Position numbers and translations under genes: made by a program | The notes under the pieces: generated by a model | Told to the model about the DNA's origin: nothing | The model's database searches: none | Seen by the model: the letters and a program-made list of their open reading frames with translations, nothing else | In this document: one piece after another, positions 39,206-48,007 of the stretch | How the letters are laid out: every line of letters starts with the position of its first letter | Numbering within the stretch: the stretch's first letter is position 1 | Origin: an uncultured Modestobacter sp. | Lineage (GTDB): Bacteria; Actinomycetota; Actinomycetes; Mycobacteriales; Geodermatophilaceae | DNA length: 64,000 nt | Assembly: GCF_947486615.1 (NCBI RefSeq) | Contig: NZ_CANKUD010000002.1 | Coordinates: 186,001 to 250,000 of the forward strand | Direction of reading: 5' to 3'

Positions 39206-39976
39206 TCAGCGCGGCGCCATCCGCAGCGCGCCGTCCATCCGGATGACCTCACCGTTGAGGTAGCCGTGCCGGACGACGTCCAGCGCCAGCTCGGCGAAGT
39301 CCTCCGGCCGGCCCAGCCGCTTCGGGAAGGGGATGCCGGCGGCGAGCGCGGTGCGCGCCTCCTCCGGGAGGGAGGCCAGCAGCGGGGTGTCCACCAGGCC
39401 GGGCGCGATGGTGCATACCCGGACGCCGACCGAGGACAGGTCGCGGGCGGCCGGCAGGGTGAGGCCGACGATCCCGCCCTTGGAGGCGGCGTAGGCGATC
39501 TGCCCGATCTGGCCGTCGTACGCGGCGATCGAGGCGGTGTTCACGACGACGCCGCGCTCGCCCTCGTCGTCGGGCTCGGTGCGGGCCATAGCCGCCGCCG
39601 CCAGCCGCAGCACGTTGAACGTGCCGACCAGGTTCACCATCACGGTGCGGGTGAAGGCGGGCAGCTCGTGCGGCGAGCCGTCCCGGCCCAGCACACGCTG
39701 GGCCCAGCCGATGCCGGCGCAGTTCACCGCGATGCGCAGCGGCCGGTCCTTGCCGGTGGCGTCCTCGATCGCCGCCTGCACCGAGGCCTCGTCGGTGACG
39801 TCGGTGCGGACGAACGTCGTGTGCGCGCCCAGCTCGGCGGCCAACGCCTGACCCCGGTCCTCCTGCAGGTCCAGGACCGTGACCGCGACCCCGGCAGCGG
39901 TCAGCGCGCGGGTGGTGGCCTCCCCGAGGCCGGAGGCCCCTCCGGTGACGACAGCGGCGACGTCGAGGTTCTTCAT
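39206..39976 (-). CDS. SDR family oxidoreductase (3-hydroxyacyl-CoA dehydrogenase type)
   Basis: Protein of 256 residues. The nucleotide motif TGGASGLG lies at 11-18, NCAGIG near 85, and the catalytic Ser ([11 protein letters not shown]) and Tyr-Lys (YAASKG) near 148, 162 and 166. It closely resembles the HSD17B10/3-hydroxy-2-methylbutyryl-CoA dehydrogenase group of short-chain dehydrogenases, which act in fatty-acid and isoleucine breakdown. The ATG is 7 nt after TAACCT, with no ribosome site. Neighbours give no pathway. Confidence 0.88.
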   Translation of the reverse strand: MKNLDVAAVVTGGASGLGEATTRALTAAGVAVTVLDLQEDRGQALAAELGAHTTFVRTDVTDEASVQAAIEDATGKDRPLRIAVNCAGIGWAQRVLGRDGSPHELPAFTRTVMVNLVGTFNVLRLAAAAMARTEPDDEGERGVVVNTASIAAYDGQIGQIAYAASKGGIVGLTLPAARDLSSVGVRVCTIAPGLVDTPLLASLPEEARTALAAGIPFPKRLGRPEDFAELALDVVRHGYLNGEVIRMDGALRMAPR

Positions 39977-39983
39977 GGCCCCG

Positions 39984-39989
39984 AGGTTA
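39984..39989 (-). promoter_or_regulatory. Candidate -10 element of leaderless SDR gene
   Basis: Minus-strand TAACCT ends 7 nt before the ATG at 39976. Confidence 0.4.
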
Positions 39990-40017
39990 ACCAGCCGGCC
40001 GGTGCTCCTGGTCGCCT

Positions 40018-41121
40018 TCAGCCGAAGCGGGGGCCGAACCGCTGCTCGGCCGCACCGAGGAGCTGCTTGACCCGCTCGGCGTCCCCGACCGGGCAGACCA
40101 TGGTGACGTCCGCGGTGTGCACCACGACGCTGTCCCGCACACCGACCAGCGCGACCAGGTGGTCCGGGTCGTCACTGAGCACCACGTTGCCTGAGCTGTC
40201 CAGCAGCACGGTCAGCCCACGGGTCGCGTTGCCCTGCGCATCGGCGCTGAGCGTGTGGGCCAGGGCCGGCCAGGAGCCGACGTCCAGCCAGTCGACGTCG
40301 AGGTCGACGACGGCCACCCGCCCCGGCTCGGTGGCCGCGGGCTCCAGCACGGCGTAGTCGACGCTGATCTTCGGCAGGGTCGGGAAGACCTCGGCCAGCA
40401 CCGCGTCCCGCTCCGGTCCGGCCGGGGCGGCGACGATGCGCTCGAGGCCGGCGGCCGACTCCGGGAGGTGCTCGGCGAGCGCGTCGAGCACGGTCTGCGC
40501 CCGCCAGACGAACATCCCGGAGTTCCACACGTACTCACCGGAGGCGAGGTAGGCCTCGGCGGTGGCCCGGTCCGGCTTCTCCCGGAAGGAGGCGGCCTCG
40601 CTCGCGCCGGCGACCTCGGTCGCGGCACCCTTCTGCACGTACCCGAACCCGGTGGCCGGCGACGTGGGGGTGACGCCCAGCGTGACCAGCGCCTTGGGCC
40701 GGACGGCGAGCAGGGCGTAGGCGGTCCGCAGCGCATCGGCGAACCGCTCGACCGGCCGGATCACGTGGTCGGCGCTCACCACCGCGAGCTCGGCATCAGG
40801 GTCGATGTCGGCGACGAGGGCGGCGGCCAGTCCCACGGCGTTCGCGGTGTCCCGGGGCACCGGCTCCAGCACGAGCCGGTCGGCCCGCAGCCCGGGCAGG
40901 GCCGCGCGCACCTGGTCGGCGTACCGGGCCGCGGTGCACACCCAGATCTGCTCGGCGGGCAGGACGGCCTGCAGCCGGGCGAACGCCTCGGCCAGGAGGC
41001 TGTGCGCGCCCCCGCCGTCGGGGTCGGCGACGACGTCGAGGAGCTGCTTGGGGCGGGCGGCCCGGGACAGCGGCCACAGCCGGGTCCCGGAACCGCCGGC
41101 CATGATCACCGCGTGCTGCAC
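40018..41121 (-). CDS. manC: Mannose-1-phosphate guanylyltransferase
   Basis: Protein of 367 residues. The nucleotidyltransferase signature [25 protein letters not shown] is split around residues 5-30, VSADHVIRP near 128 and [14 protein letters not shown] near 180. It makes GDP-mannose from mannose-1-phosphate and GTP. The length fits the single-domain type without the isomerase half, consistent with a separate manA. GTG at 41121 has GGAG at suitable spacing. Located beside the WbbL-like gene as in mycobacteria (Rv3264c/Rv3265c). Confidence 0.93.
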   Translation of the reverse strand: MQHAVIMAGGSGTRLWPLSRAARPKQLLDVVADPDGGGAHSLLAEAFARLQAVLPAEQIWVCTAARYADQVRAALPGLRADRLVLEPVPRDTANAVGLAAALVADIDPDAELAVVSADHVIRPVERFADALRTAYALLAVRPKALVTLGVTPTSPATGFGYVQKGAATEVAGASEAASFREKPDRATAEAYLASGEYVWNSGMFVWRAQTVLDALAEHLPESAAGLERIVAAPAGPERDAVLAEVFPTLPKISVDYAVLEPAATEPGRVAVVDLDVDWLDVGSWPALAHTLSADAQGNATRGLTVLLDSSGNVVLSDDPDHLVALVGVRDSVVVHTADVTMVCPVGDAERVKQLLGAAEQRFGPRFG

Positions 41122-41143
41122 TGCTGACTCCGATCGGGAGAGG

Positions 41144-42058
41144 TCATCGCCTGCGCCACCTGCGGCGGCGGGGCAGCTGGTCGACCGTCTGCTGCGGCTG
41201 CGCTCCCGCGCCGACCCGCCCGCTGACGTAGGACACGAGCATCCGGCCGCCGAGACCGGCCCGCAGCACCCAGCGCAGCGGCGCGTGCCGCCGGCGGGGG
41301 TACTGGCCGGACAGGTAGCGCAGGGCGCTGGTGTGGTGCACCCGCTGCATCCGGTGCGGCTCCCGGCGGGTCGCGTGACCGCCCTCGTGCACCACCACGG
41401 CCGTGGGCACGTAGACGTGCAGGTAGCCGCGCCGGCCCAGCCGCTCGGCCAGGTCGACGTCCTCGAAGTACATGAAGTAGCCCGGGTCGAAGCCGCCCAC
41501 CGAGTGGAACGCCGCCAGGTCGACCAGCAGGCAGGACCCCGACAGCCAGCCCGCAGGGCGCTCCCGGGGCGCCTCACGCTCCCGGCGGTAGCGCGCGGTC
41601 CACGGGTTGCTCGGCCACACCCAGCCGAGGAGGGCGTGACCGATCCCGGTCGACAGCGACGGCAGGTCCCGCGCCGAGGGGTACAGCGCCCCTTCCGGGG
41701 TCCGGATCGCCGGGCCCAGGGTCGCGGCCCGGGGCCACCGGGCCGCGGCGGCGAGCAGTTCGTCGACGGCGCCGTCCTCGAAGCGGACGTCGGGGTTGGC
41801 GACCACGGCCCAGCCGGTGAGGACGTCGGCCAGCCCGGCGTTCGCGGCCGGTCCGTACCCGACGTTGCCGCCGATCGGCAGCAGCCGGACGTCGTCGGCG
41901 TCGGCCGCGACCCGCTCGGGCCACCCGTCGGTGGAGCCGTTGTCGGCGAGGACGACGTCCAGCGGCCGGGTCGTCGCCCGCCGCAGGCTGCTCAGGAAGC
42001 CCTCGATCGCCTCGCCGGGCGAGTACGTGACGGCGACGACGCGCAGCGGCCCGGTCAC
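41144..42058 (-). CDS. Glycosyltransferase family 2, WbbL-like rhamnosyltransferase
   Basis: Protein of 304 residues. The GT-A fold has VVLADNGSTDGW near 35-46, VVANPDVRFEDGA near 86 and YFMYFEDVDLAERLGRRGY near 200. The layout and neighbourhood match WbbL, which adds L-rhamnose to GlcNAc-PP-decaprenol to start the arabinogalactan linker. GTG overlapping the stop of the next GT4 gene. The rhamnose donor would come from RmlA/RmlC in this window. Acceptor specificity is inferred from synteny. Confidence 0.85.
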   Translation of the reverse strand: MTGPLRVVAVTYSPGEAIEGFLSSLRRATTRPLDVVLADNGSTDGWPERVAADADDVRLLPIGGNVGYGPAANAGLADVLTGWAVVANPDVRFEDGAVDELLAAAARWPRAATLGPAIRTPEGALYPSARDLPSLSTGIGHALLGWVWPSNPWTARYRREREAPRERPAGWLSGSCLLVDLAAFHSVGGFDPGYFMYFEDVDLAERLGRRGYLHVYVPTAVVVHEGGHATRREPHRMQRVHHTSALRYLSGQYPRRRHAPLRWVLRAGLGGRMLVSYVSGRVGAGAQPQQTVDQLPRRRRWRRR

Positions 42059-43155
42059 GCGGCGGCCGCCGACGCGTAGGCGGCCAGGTGGGCGCGGGCG
42101 CAGGCGCGCCAGTCGAAGGTCGCGGCGCGGGCTCGGCCGGCGGCGGCCAGCTCAGCACGGTGGGCCGGGTCGGCCAGGAGTTCCCGGAGCGCGACGGTGA
42201 TCGCCGGCGCGTCGGGCTCGGTGTACGCGACGGCGTCGCCCCCGACCTCGGGCAACGACAGCAGCCGCGTGGTCAGCACCGGCGCACCGGAGGCCATCGC
42301 CTCCAGCACGGGTAGTCCGAACCCCTCACCCAGGCTGGGGTAGGCGACCACCGTCGCCTCCCCGAGGAAGCCGGCGAGCAGCTCCAGCGGCAGGTACCCC
42401 GGACGCAGCAGCCGATGGGTGCCCGGCACCTCGGCGGCAGCGCGGTCCACCTCGTCGTCCCACCCCCGTCCCCCGGCCAGCACCAACGGGGGCGGGGACG
42501 GGAGGGCACTCCAGGCCCGGATGAGCGCCGGCACGTTCTTGCGCGGCTCCAGGGTGCCCAGGAAACCGATGTAGGGGCCGGTCAGGCCCAGGTGCTCGCG
42601 CAGCGCTGCCCGCTCGGCAGCCGACGGGACGTGGAACCGGGCGGCGTCCACCCCGAGGTGTGCGACGTCGATGCGGGTCGGGTCGGCTCCCGCCACCCGG
42701 ACCAGCTCGTCGCGGGTGGCCGCCGAGGGGGTGACGCAGCGCGCGGCGCGGGCCAGGGACACCCGGGTCCAGGTGGTGAAGAACCGGCGCTTCACCGCCA
42801 GGTGCAGCTCCGGGAGGGTGAAGAACGTGGCGTCGTGCAGCGTCGTCACCACCGGCAGCCCACCGGCCAGCGGCATCGTGTAGTGCGGGCAGTGCAGCAC
42901 GTCGGCGCGGGCACGCCTGGCCAGCAGCGGCAGGCCGACCTGTTCCCAGGCGAGCCGGGCCGGTCGGCGCGCGATCGCACCGGGCGCGGCCATGAGCTCG
43001 ACCCCGGGCAGCAGACGGTGGTAGTGCTCGACGTCGTGGGCCTGGCAGACGACCGCGAGGTCGGCGCCCTCCGCACGGAGCGCCGGCAACAGCTCGTCGA
43101 CGTAGCGCCCCACTCCCCCGCGGTCGGCGGGGACGGCGGTGGCGTCGACGAGCAC
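42055..43155 (-). CDS. Glycosyltransferase family 4
   Basis: Protein of 366 residues with a GT-B fold. The N-terminal half has PADRGGVGRYVDELLPAL. The C-terminal donor domain contains GFLGTLEPRKNVPALIRAW near 198-216 and the sugar-nucleotide motif PSLGEGFGLPVLEAMASGAPVL near 280-300. It uses an NDP-sugar or GDP-mannose, not determinable here. GTG start at 43155; its stop is coupled to the WbbL-like gene, so the two probably act in one glycan. Divergent from rmlA. Confidence 0.88.
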   Translation of the reverse strand: MLVDATAVPADRGGVGRYVDELLPALRAEGADLAVVCQAHDVEHYHRLLPGVELMAAPGAIARRPARLAWEQVGLPLLARRARADVLHCPHYTMPLAGGLPVVTTLHDATFFTLPELHLAVKRRFFTTWTRVSLARAARCVTPSAATRDELVRVAGADPTRIDVAHLGVDAARFHVPSAAERAALREHLGLTGPYIGFLGTLEPRKNVPALIRAWSALPSPPPLVLAGGRGWDDEVDRAAAEVPGTHRLLRPGYLPLELLAGFLGEATVVAYPSLGEGFGLPVLEAMASGAPVLTTRLLSLPEVGGDAVAYTEPDAPAITVALRELLADPAHRAELAAAGRARAATFDWRACARAHLAAYASAAAA

Positions 43156-43247
43156 GCGAGGTCGGTTGCTCAGGAGGGGCTCCGGGGGCGGTCGGGGCGA
43201 GAGGGGCGCTTCGAGCCTACGAGAGGAGCTCCGGCAGACGTCGCCGA

Positions 43248-43253
43248 TAGGCT
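43248..43253 (+). promoter_or_regulatory. Candidate -10 element of leaderless rmlA
   Basis: TAGGCT ends 6 nt before the ATG at 43260, with no ribosome site. Confidence 0.45.
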
Positions 43254-43259
43254 GACCAC

Positions 43260-44135
43260 ATGCGCGGCATCATCCTGGCAGGCGGCAGTGGCACCCGGCT
43301 CTACCCGATCACCAAGGCGATCAGCAAGCAGCTGATGCCGATCTACGACAAGCCGATGATCTACTACCCGCTCTCCCTGCTGATGAACGCCGGGATCCGA
43401 GAGGTCCTGATCATCACCACCCCCGACGACCAGGCGCAGTTCCAGCGCCTCCTCGGCGACGGGTCCGACGTCGGCATCGAGATCAGCTACGCCGTCCAGC
43501 CGCGTCCCGAGGGCCTGGCCCAGGCCTTCGTCATCGGCGCGGAGTTCATCGGCGACCAGCCGGTGGCGCTGGTGCTCGGCGACAACATCTTCTACGGCAC
43601 CGGGCTGGGCAAGAACCTGCGCGCCAACACCGACCCGGTCGGCGGGCACGTGTTCGCCTACCACGTCGCCAACCCGAAGGACTACGGCGTCGTCGAGTTC
43701 GACGACGCCGGCCGGGTCATCTCCATCGAGGAGAAGCCCGCCGAGCCCAAGAGCAGCTACGCGGTGCCCGGGCTCTACTTCTACGACAACCGGGTCGTCG
43801 AGATCGCCTCGAAGATCACGCCCAGCGAGCGGGGTGAGCTCGAGATCACCGCGATCAACGACGAGTACCTGCGTCGCGGCGAGCTCACCGTCACCGTGCT
43901 CGAGCGCGGTACCGCCTGGCTGGACACCGGCACGCACGTGTCGATGATGCAGGCCTCGGAGTTCGTCCGGGTCGTCGAGGACCGGCAGGGCTGGAAGATC
44001 GGCTGCATCGAGGAGATCGCCTGGCGGCGCGGCTACATCGACGACGGGCAGCTCCAGGTGCTGGCGAAGCCGCTGGTGAAGAGCGGCTACGGCACGTACC
44101 TCCTCGGTCTCCTCGACGAGGTCACCCCCGGCTGA
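43260..44135 (+). CDS. rmlA: Glucose-1-phosphate thymidylyltransferase
   Basis: Protein of 291 residues. [20 protein letters not shown] at about 7-26 is the RmlA signature, followed by LGDNIFYG near 107, [15 protein letters not shown] near 159 and [11 protein letters not shown] near 220. It makes dTDP-glucose, the first step of dTDP-rhamnose. Length typical of the family. The ATG lies 6 nt from a TAGGCT element, consistent with a leaderless start. Convergent with the next GT4 gene at 23 bp. Confidence 0.96.
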   Translation: MRGIILAGGSGTRLYPITKAISKQLMPIYDKPMIYYPLSLLMNAGIREVLIITTPDDQAQFQRLLGDGSDVGIEISYAVQPRPEGLAQAFVIGAEFIGDQPVALVLGDNIFYGTGLGKNLRANTDPVGGHVFAYHVANPKDYGVVEFDDAGRVISIEEKPAEPKSSYAVPGLYFYDNRVVEIASKITPSERGELEITAINDEYLRRGELTVTVLERGTAWLDTGTHVSMMQASEFVRVVEDRQGWKIGCIEEIAWRRGYIDDGQLQVLAKPLVKSGYGTYLLGLLDEVTPG

Positions 44136-44158
44136 CCCGGCCGGGCGCGCCGCCCCGG

Positions 44159-45256
44159 TCAGCCGAGCGTGGCGTACAGCCGCCAGAGCTGGTCGGCGGC
44201 GGAGCCCCAGCTGAAGTCCTCCGCCCGACGCAGACCGGCTGCCGAGAGGCTCCGGCGCAGCTCACCGGAGGCCAGCACCTCGGCGATCGCCTCCGCGAGG
44301 GCGCCACCGTCGTCGACGGGGAAGAGCCGGGTCGCCCCGCCGCCCACCTCCGCCAGAGCAGGGACGTCGGAGCTCACCACGGGGACGCCGAGCGCCATGG
44401 CCTCGAGCACCGGCAGCCCGAAGCCCTCGGCCCGGCTGGGCATGGCGAGCAGCGCCGCCCGGCTGAGCACCACTGCCAGGTCCTGGTCGGGCAAGCGTCC
44501 CAGCACCCGCACCCGGTCCGAGACGCCGAGCTCACGGGCCTGCCCGGCGAGGTCGATCCCGCCCCACCCCGGCTGACCGACCACCAGGAGCTCCGCCTCG
44601 CTCAGCCGGGGCTCGGCGAGCGCTCGCAACAGCACGTCCAGACCCTTGCGGGGCTCGAGAGTGGCCAGCGTCACCACATAGGGCCGTGCCGGCAGGTCGA
44701 GCTCCTCGGCCCGCCGATCGGCGCCCGGCCCGGGGAACAGGTCCGCGCTGACGCCCTCGCCCACCACCACGGGCGGGCGGGCCAGCCCGACGTGGCGGGC
44801 GAGCTCCTCGGCCACGGCCGACGTCGGCACCACGACCGCGTCCGCGGTCGCCGCGATCCGTTCCACCATCCGCCGGTGCCACCGCACGCCGCGCGGCGTC
44901 AGCGTCTCCGGATGGGTCCACGGGACGACGTCGTGCACCGTCGCCACCAGCGGCCGATCGCCCCTGCGGGGGGCCAGCGGGGTCGGCGCATGCACCACGT
45001 CGGCACGGACCGGCACCGGGCCGGTGCCTGCCTCCCAGGCTGCGACCAGCGCCCGACGAGGCAGCGGGAACCGCCGCGGTCCCCGCACACCGGGCACCCG
45101 CGCCGCCGCGACGTCGCGGTGCCAGGACGTCCAGGCAGTCACCTCCGCGCCGGTCGGCGCCCGCTCCGCCAGTGCGGCAGCGAGCTCCCTGGAGTACCGG
45201 CCCGTGCCGCCCGGGACCGGCGCGAGAGCCTGCTCGATGATCAGGGCCAGCCGCAC
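44159..45256 (-). CDS. Glycosyltransferase family 4
   Basis: Protein of 365 residues with a GT-B fold. PGGTGRYSRELAAALAERA is at the N-terminus; YVVTLATLEPRKGLDVLLRA lies near 192 and PSRAEGFGLPVLEAMALGVPVV near 272. It resembles mannosyl- and rhamnosyltransferases of surface glycans. The GTG at 45256 is 6 nt after a TAGTCT hexamer, with no ribosome site. A hairpin terminator upstream separates it from the secreted hydrolase gene. Donor and acceptor are unknown. Confidence 0.88.
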   Translation of the reverse strand: MRLALIIEQALAPVPGGTGRYSRELAAALAERAPTGAEVTAWTSWHRDVAAARVPGVRGPRRFPLPRRALVAAWEAGTGPVPVRADVVHAPTPLAPRRGDRPLVATVHDVVPWTHPETLTPRGVRWHRRMVERIAATADAVVVPTSAVAEELARHVGLARPPVVVGEGVSADLFPGPGADRRAEELDLPARPYVVTLATLEPRKGLDVLLRALAEPRLSEAELLVVGQPGWGGIDLAGQARELGVSDRVRVLGRLPDQDLAVVLSRAALLAMPSRAEGFGLPVLEAMALGVPVVSSDVPALAEVGGGATRLFPVDDGGALAEAIAEVLASGELRRSLSAAGLRRAEDFSWGSAADQLWRLYATLG

Positions 45257-45262
45257 GTCCCG

Positions 45263-45268
45263 AGACTA
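45263..45268 (-). promoter_or_regulatory. Candidate -10 element of leaderless GT4 gene
   Basis: Minus-strand TAGTCT ends 6 nt before the GTG at 45256. Confidence 0.45.
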
Positions 45269-45283
45269 GATGCTCCGCCGGCC

Positions 45284-45307
45284 CGACCGGCCACGGCTGG
45301 CCGGTCG
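45284..45307 (-). terminator. Terminator after secreted serine hydrolase gene
   Basis: CGACCGGCCA (45284-45293) and TGGCCGGTCG (45298-45307) make a perfect 10-bp stem with a CGGC loop, 32 bp after the hydrolase stop and just before the GT4 promoter. Confidence 0.75.
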
Positions 45308-45338
45308 ACCGCGGTGGCCCCGGCCGGGCGGGCATCCG

Positions 45339-47135
45339 TCAGACGGTGACCGTGCGGCACCCCAGCAGTCGGTTGGCCCCACCTGCGGACACGGTGATGC
45401 CGTACAGGCACACCTCGTGCTGGCCGGGCGACGTCGCGACGGTGCCGGCGAAGCCGTGCGCCGACCCGCCGTCCGGGTAGACCCGGGCGACGTCGCTGCG
45501 CGAACCCGCCGCCCCCAGTGCGCGGGCTGCCCGGCCGTCGACGTAGACGTGCACCGACGTGCTGGTCGTGCCTGCCTCGCTGTCGATGACCCAGCCGGCG
45601 ACGGAGACCCCACCGGTCACCGGGGTGACGGCGTCGACAGCTCCCAGCACACCCACCGGCAGCCCCACCGCCCGGCAGCCGATCAGGGTGTTGCTCCCGG
45701 CAGTGCCGGCCACGTTGATCCCGTAGACGCAGACCTGGTGCTGCCCTCCCCTGGTGGGTACGGCCGCGTCGAAGCCGTGTGCCGGACCTGCACCGGCGAA
45801 GGTCGCCGCCACGTCCGCGCGGGAACCGGTCGCCGAGACGGCGAGCACCGGCCGGCCGTCGAGGTGGGTGTGCGCACCGACCGACGTGGCAGGAGCGTCG
45901 CGGTCGAGCGCCCAGCCGGAGACCCGCACCGTGCGGAGTCCGGACGGTGCGACGACGTCCAGCGAACCGATCGGCCCCAACCGACTGGTGACGGTGCGAC
46001 AGCCCAACGTGGTGTTGCCCGATCCCCCACCGACGTTGATGGCGTACAGGCAGACGCTGTGGTTGCCGTCGGGAACGGACACGTCCACGGAGTAGCCGTG
46101 GGCCTGCCCCACCCCCGGGTGGGCCTTCGCGACGTCGGGCCGCGCTGCCGACGCGACCCAGGCACCGACCGCCCGCCCGTCGACGTACGCGTGCACCTGC
46201 AGGCTCCGGGTCGGAGCGTCCCGGTCGAGCGCCCAGCCCGAGAGGCGGAAGACCCCGGGGCTGGCTTCGGTCACCGTGTCGAGGTACCCGATCGGAATCC
46301 GGGAGGTGCCGGGGGCGGGCACCGTACCGCCCGGGAAGAGCCGCTGGACCGTTCTGGTGAGCGTCTCACCGCCATAGGCATAAGAGAGCCCGGACCCGTA
46401 CTGCGCCAGGACGGCGACGGCGTACCGGTTGGTCGGCCCCAGGACGCCGGTGGTGTGCAGCCGCCGCAGGCCCTCCTGGCAGCACATCCACCCCTGCTTG
46501 ACGCCCCTGACCTGCCCCGGCAGCGCGTCCGGGATGCCGGCAAACTGGTAGAAGCCGTCGGCCCCGGTCGGAGTTGCCTCCCGCATCAGCCGGACCAGGT
46601 ACTCGCGATCGGCCGAGTTGAGGCCGCCGCTGAGCATGCCGTCGTAGAACTTCACGACGTCGTGGGCGGTGATCTGGAACATGCCCCAGTAGCTCGGCGT
46701 CGGCGGCGGCCCGATCTCGCTCAACCCGTACTTCCGGGCCACGTCGGTCACGATCTGGAGGCCGCCGTACCGGCTGTACAGGCTGGACATCGCGGCGTCG
46801 TCCGAACGGCGGATCATCGACTCGAGCAGGGCAGCGTCCCCGGCAGGCAGCCGCATGCCGCGGGCCTGCCGGTCCAGCAGGTTCTCCGCGACGAAGACCT
46901 TGACGATGGAGGCGGAGCGGACCCGCGTGTGCGCGTGCCCGTTCTCCATCCATTGGCCGGTCTCGCGGTCGAGAACCGCGATGCCCACCGTGCCACGGCC
47001 GGCGGCGAAGGCGTCTGCCGAGTCGAGCTGGGTGCGGAGGTCGAAGGCCGCGGCCGGTGCCGCGGAGACGATCCCGGCGACCATCAGCGCGCTGAACAGC
47101 AGGCTGACGACCCGGCCCCGGGCGGTCAGCCGCAC
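45339..47135 (-). CDS. Secreted beta-lactamase-like serine hydrolase with four C-terminal repeats
   Basis: Protein of 598 residues with a signal peptide (hydrophobic 8-30, cleavage near AAPAAA). The serine hydrolase domain (about 35-285) has SIVK at 76-79 as SxxK, SDD at 111-113 in the SDN position and VKQG near 217 in the KTG position. Four repeats of about 78 residues follow, each with a GWALDRDAP-like strand, a GSRADVA segment, GHGF-type turn and VCxYxINV. These repeats occur in many actinobacterial exported proteins and are probably wall or glycan binding. True beta-lactamase activity is doubtful. It starts within the end of the upstream lipoprotein gene (10-bp overlap). Confidence 0.85.
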   Translation of the reverse strand: MRLTARGRVVSLLFSALMVAGIVSAAPAAAFDLRTQLDSADAFAAGRGTVGIAVLDRETGQWMENGHAHTRVRSASIVKVFVAENLLDRQARGMRLPAGDAALLESMIRRSDDAAMSSLYSRYGGLQIVTDVARKYGLSEIGPPPTPSYWGMFQITAHDVVKFYDGMLSGGLNSADREYLVRLMREATPTGADGFYQFAGIPDALPGQVRGVKQGWMCCQEGLRRLHTTGVLGPTNRYAVAVLAQYGSGLSYAYGGETLTRTVQRLFPGGTVPAPGTSRIPIGYLDTVTEASPGVFRLSGWALDRDAPTRSLQVHAYVDGRAVGAWVASAARPDVAKAHPGVGQAHGYSVDVSVPDGNHSVCLYAINVGGGSGNTTLGCRTVTSRLGPIGSLDVVAPSGLRTVRVSGWALDRDAPATSVGAHTHLDGRPVLAVSATGSRADVAATFAGAGPAHGFDAAVPTRGGQHQVCVYGINVAGTAGSNTLIGCRAVGLPVGVLGAVDAVTPVTGGVSVAGWVIDSEAGTTSTSVHVYVDGRAARALGAAGSRSDVARVYPDGGSAHGFAGTVATSPGQHEVCLYGITVSAGGANRLLGCRTVTV

Positions 47136-47650
47136 GTGCCCTCCAGGCCCAGGTGGCCGGACTCCTCGCTGGTACCAGCGGTGAGCAGCCCGGCGTCGAG
47201 GCGGAAGGTCCGCCCCTCGACCGCGAGGTCGACGTCGGTCAGTGTCTGCTCCACGACGATGCCCGGCGCACGCACCACGAGCTCGCCCTGGTCCTCGGTG
47301 AAGCGCAGCTCGACCTCTGAACCGTCCGAGAGGGTCGCGGTCAGGGTCGCTTCGTCCGGGGAGCAGTCGCCGACGACCTGCTCGGCGAAGGCGGCCAGGC
47401 CGGAGAGCTGGAGGTCGAGGGCCGCCGCCAGCTGCCCGGCGACGAGGTCGGCGAACTGCGCGCGAAGATCCTGGGCCGCCGGGTCCGGGGGTGGTGGGGT
47501 CAGCGCCTCGTCACCGGGCAGCGCCGCCGCGACGGACGAACCCGACGCCCCGGCTTCGACCTCCCCTCGCTGAGCCGTACCGGTACAGGCCGCGAGGACC
47601 AGCGAGACCGATGCCAGCCCGAGCAGCCCGGTGGCCCCTGAGATCTTCAC
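47126..47650 (-). CDS. Hypothetical lipoprotein
   Basis: Protein of 174 residues. A short basic N-terminus and a hydrophobic stretch end in lipobox VLAAC (Cys near 22). A Pro-rich spacer and a small domain with LSDGSEVELRFTEDQGE follow. Function not recognised. GTG at 47650, 6 nt after a CAGGCT element that has TTGACC 18 nt further up. It overlaps the serine hydrolase gene by 10 bp, so the lipoprotein and the secreted hydrolase are likely made together. Confidence 0.75.
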   Translation of the reverse strand: MKISGATGLLGLASVSLVLAACTGTAQRGEVEAGASGSSVAAALPGDEALTPPPPDPAAQDLRAQFADLVAGQLAAALDLQLSGLAAFAEQVVGDCSPDEATLTATLSDGSEVELRFTEDQGELVVRAPGIVVEQTLTDVDLAVEGRTFRLDAGLLTAGTSEESGHLGLEGTCG

Positions 47651-47656
47651 CTGTAG

Positions 47657-47686
47657 AGCCTGGCAACGACCTCGACAGATGGTCAA
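47657..47686 (-). promoter_or_regulatory. Promoter of lipoprotein/serine hydrolase operon
   Basis: On the minus strand TTGACC (47681-47686), an 18-nt spacer and CAGGCT (47657-47662) lie 6 nt before the GTG at 47650. The -35 and spacer equal those proposed for whiB, and no ribosome site is present, so the mRNA is probably leaderless. Confidence 0.55.
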
Positions 47687-47689
47687 CGA

Positions 47690-48007
47690 CTGACTACGGC
47701 CAGTCGCGACGGTGTCTCTCCCATCCGCCCCAGGCGCCGCAGTGGTGCCGCGTGGCCCCTGCGTGCGATGTCACCTGACTGCGGTCGACGTCCGCCGCGA
47801 CGGCGGCAGTCGCCCTGGCGACGGTCCACCGGTGGCCCGCGCAGCCACGGTGCCAGGCCGTCCGGCCCGCTACCCGGGGACCCCCTCCGGCTCCTGCCCG
47901 GCGATCACTGCGGCCACCCCGAGCGCCTGGCGCTCCCTACCACGGGTACCGGTGACACCACCTGCTCGAGCGCGACGGCGACGCGGGGCGAGCGCCTCCC
48001 GACCGTC
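47690..48007. other. Gene-free stretch
   Basis: About 320 bp between the lipoprotein promoter and the 3' end of the flippase-like gene. The open frames here are antisense extensions of neighbours. Short palindromes such as CCGCCG/CGGCGG (47793-47807) and CCACCGGTGG are visible but no convincing gene or terminator. Confidence 0.5.

Noticed and set aside
44133-44157. Possible terminator between rmlA and the convergent GT4 gene
   Set aside because: Only a 6-bp CTGACC/GGTCAG pairing with a bulge; too weak to call.
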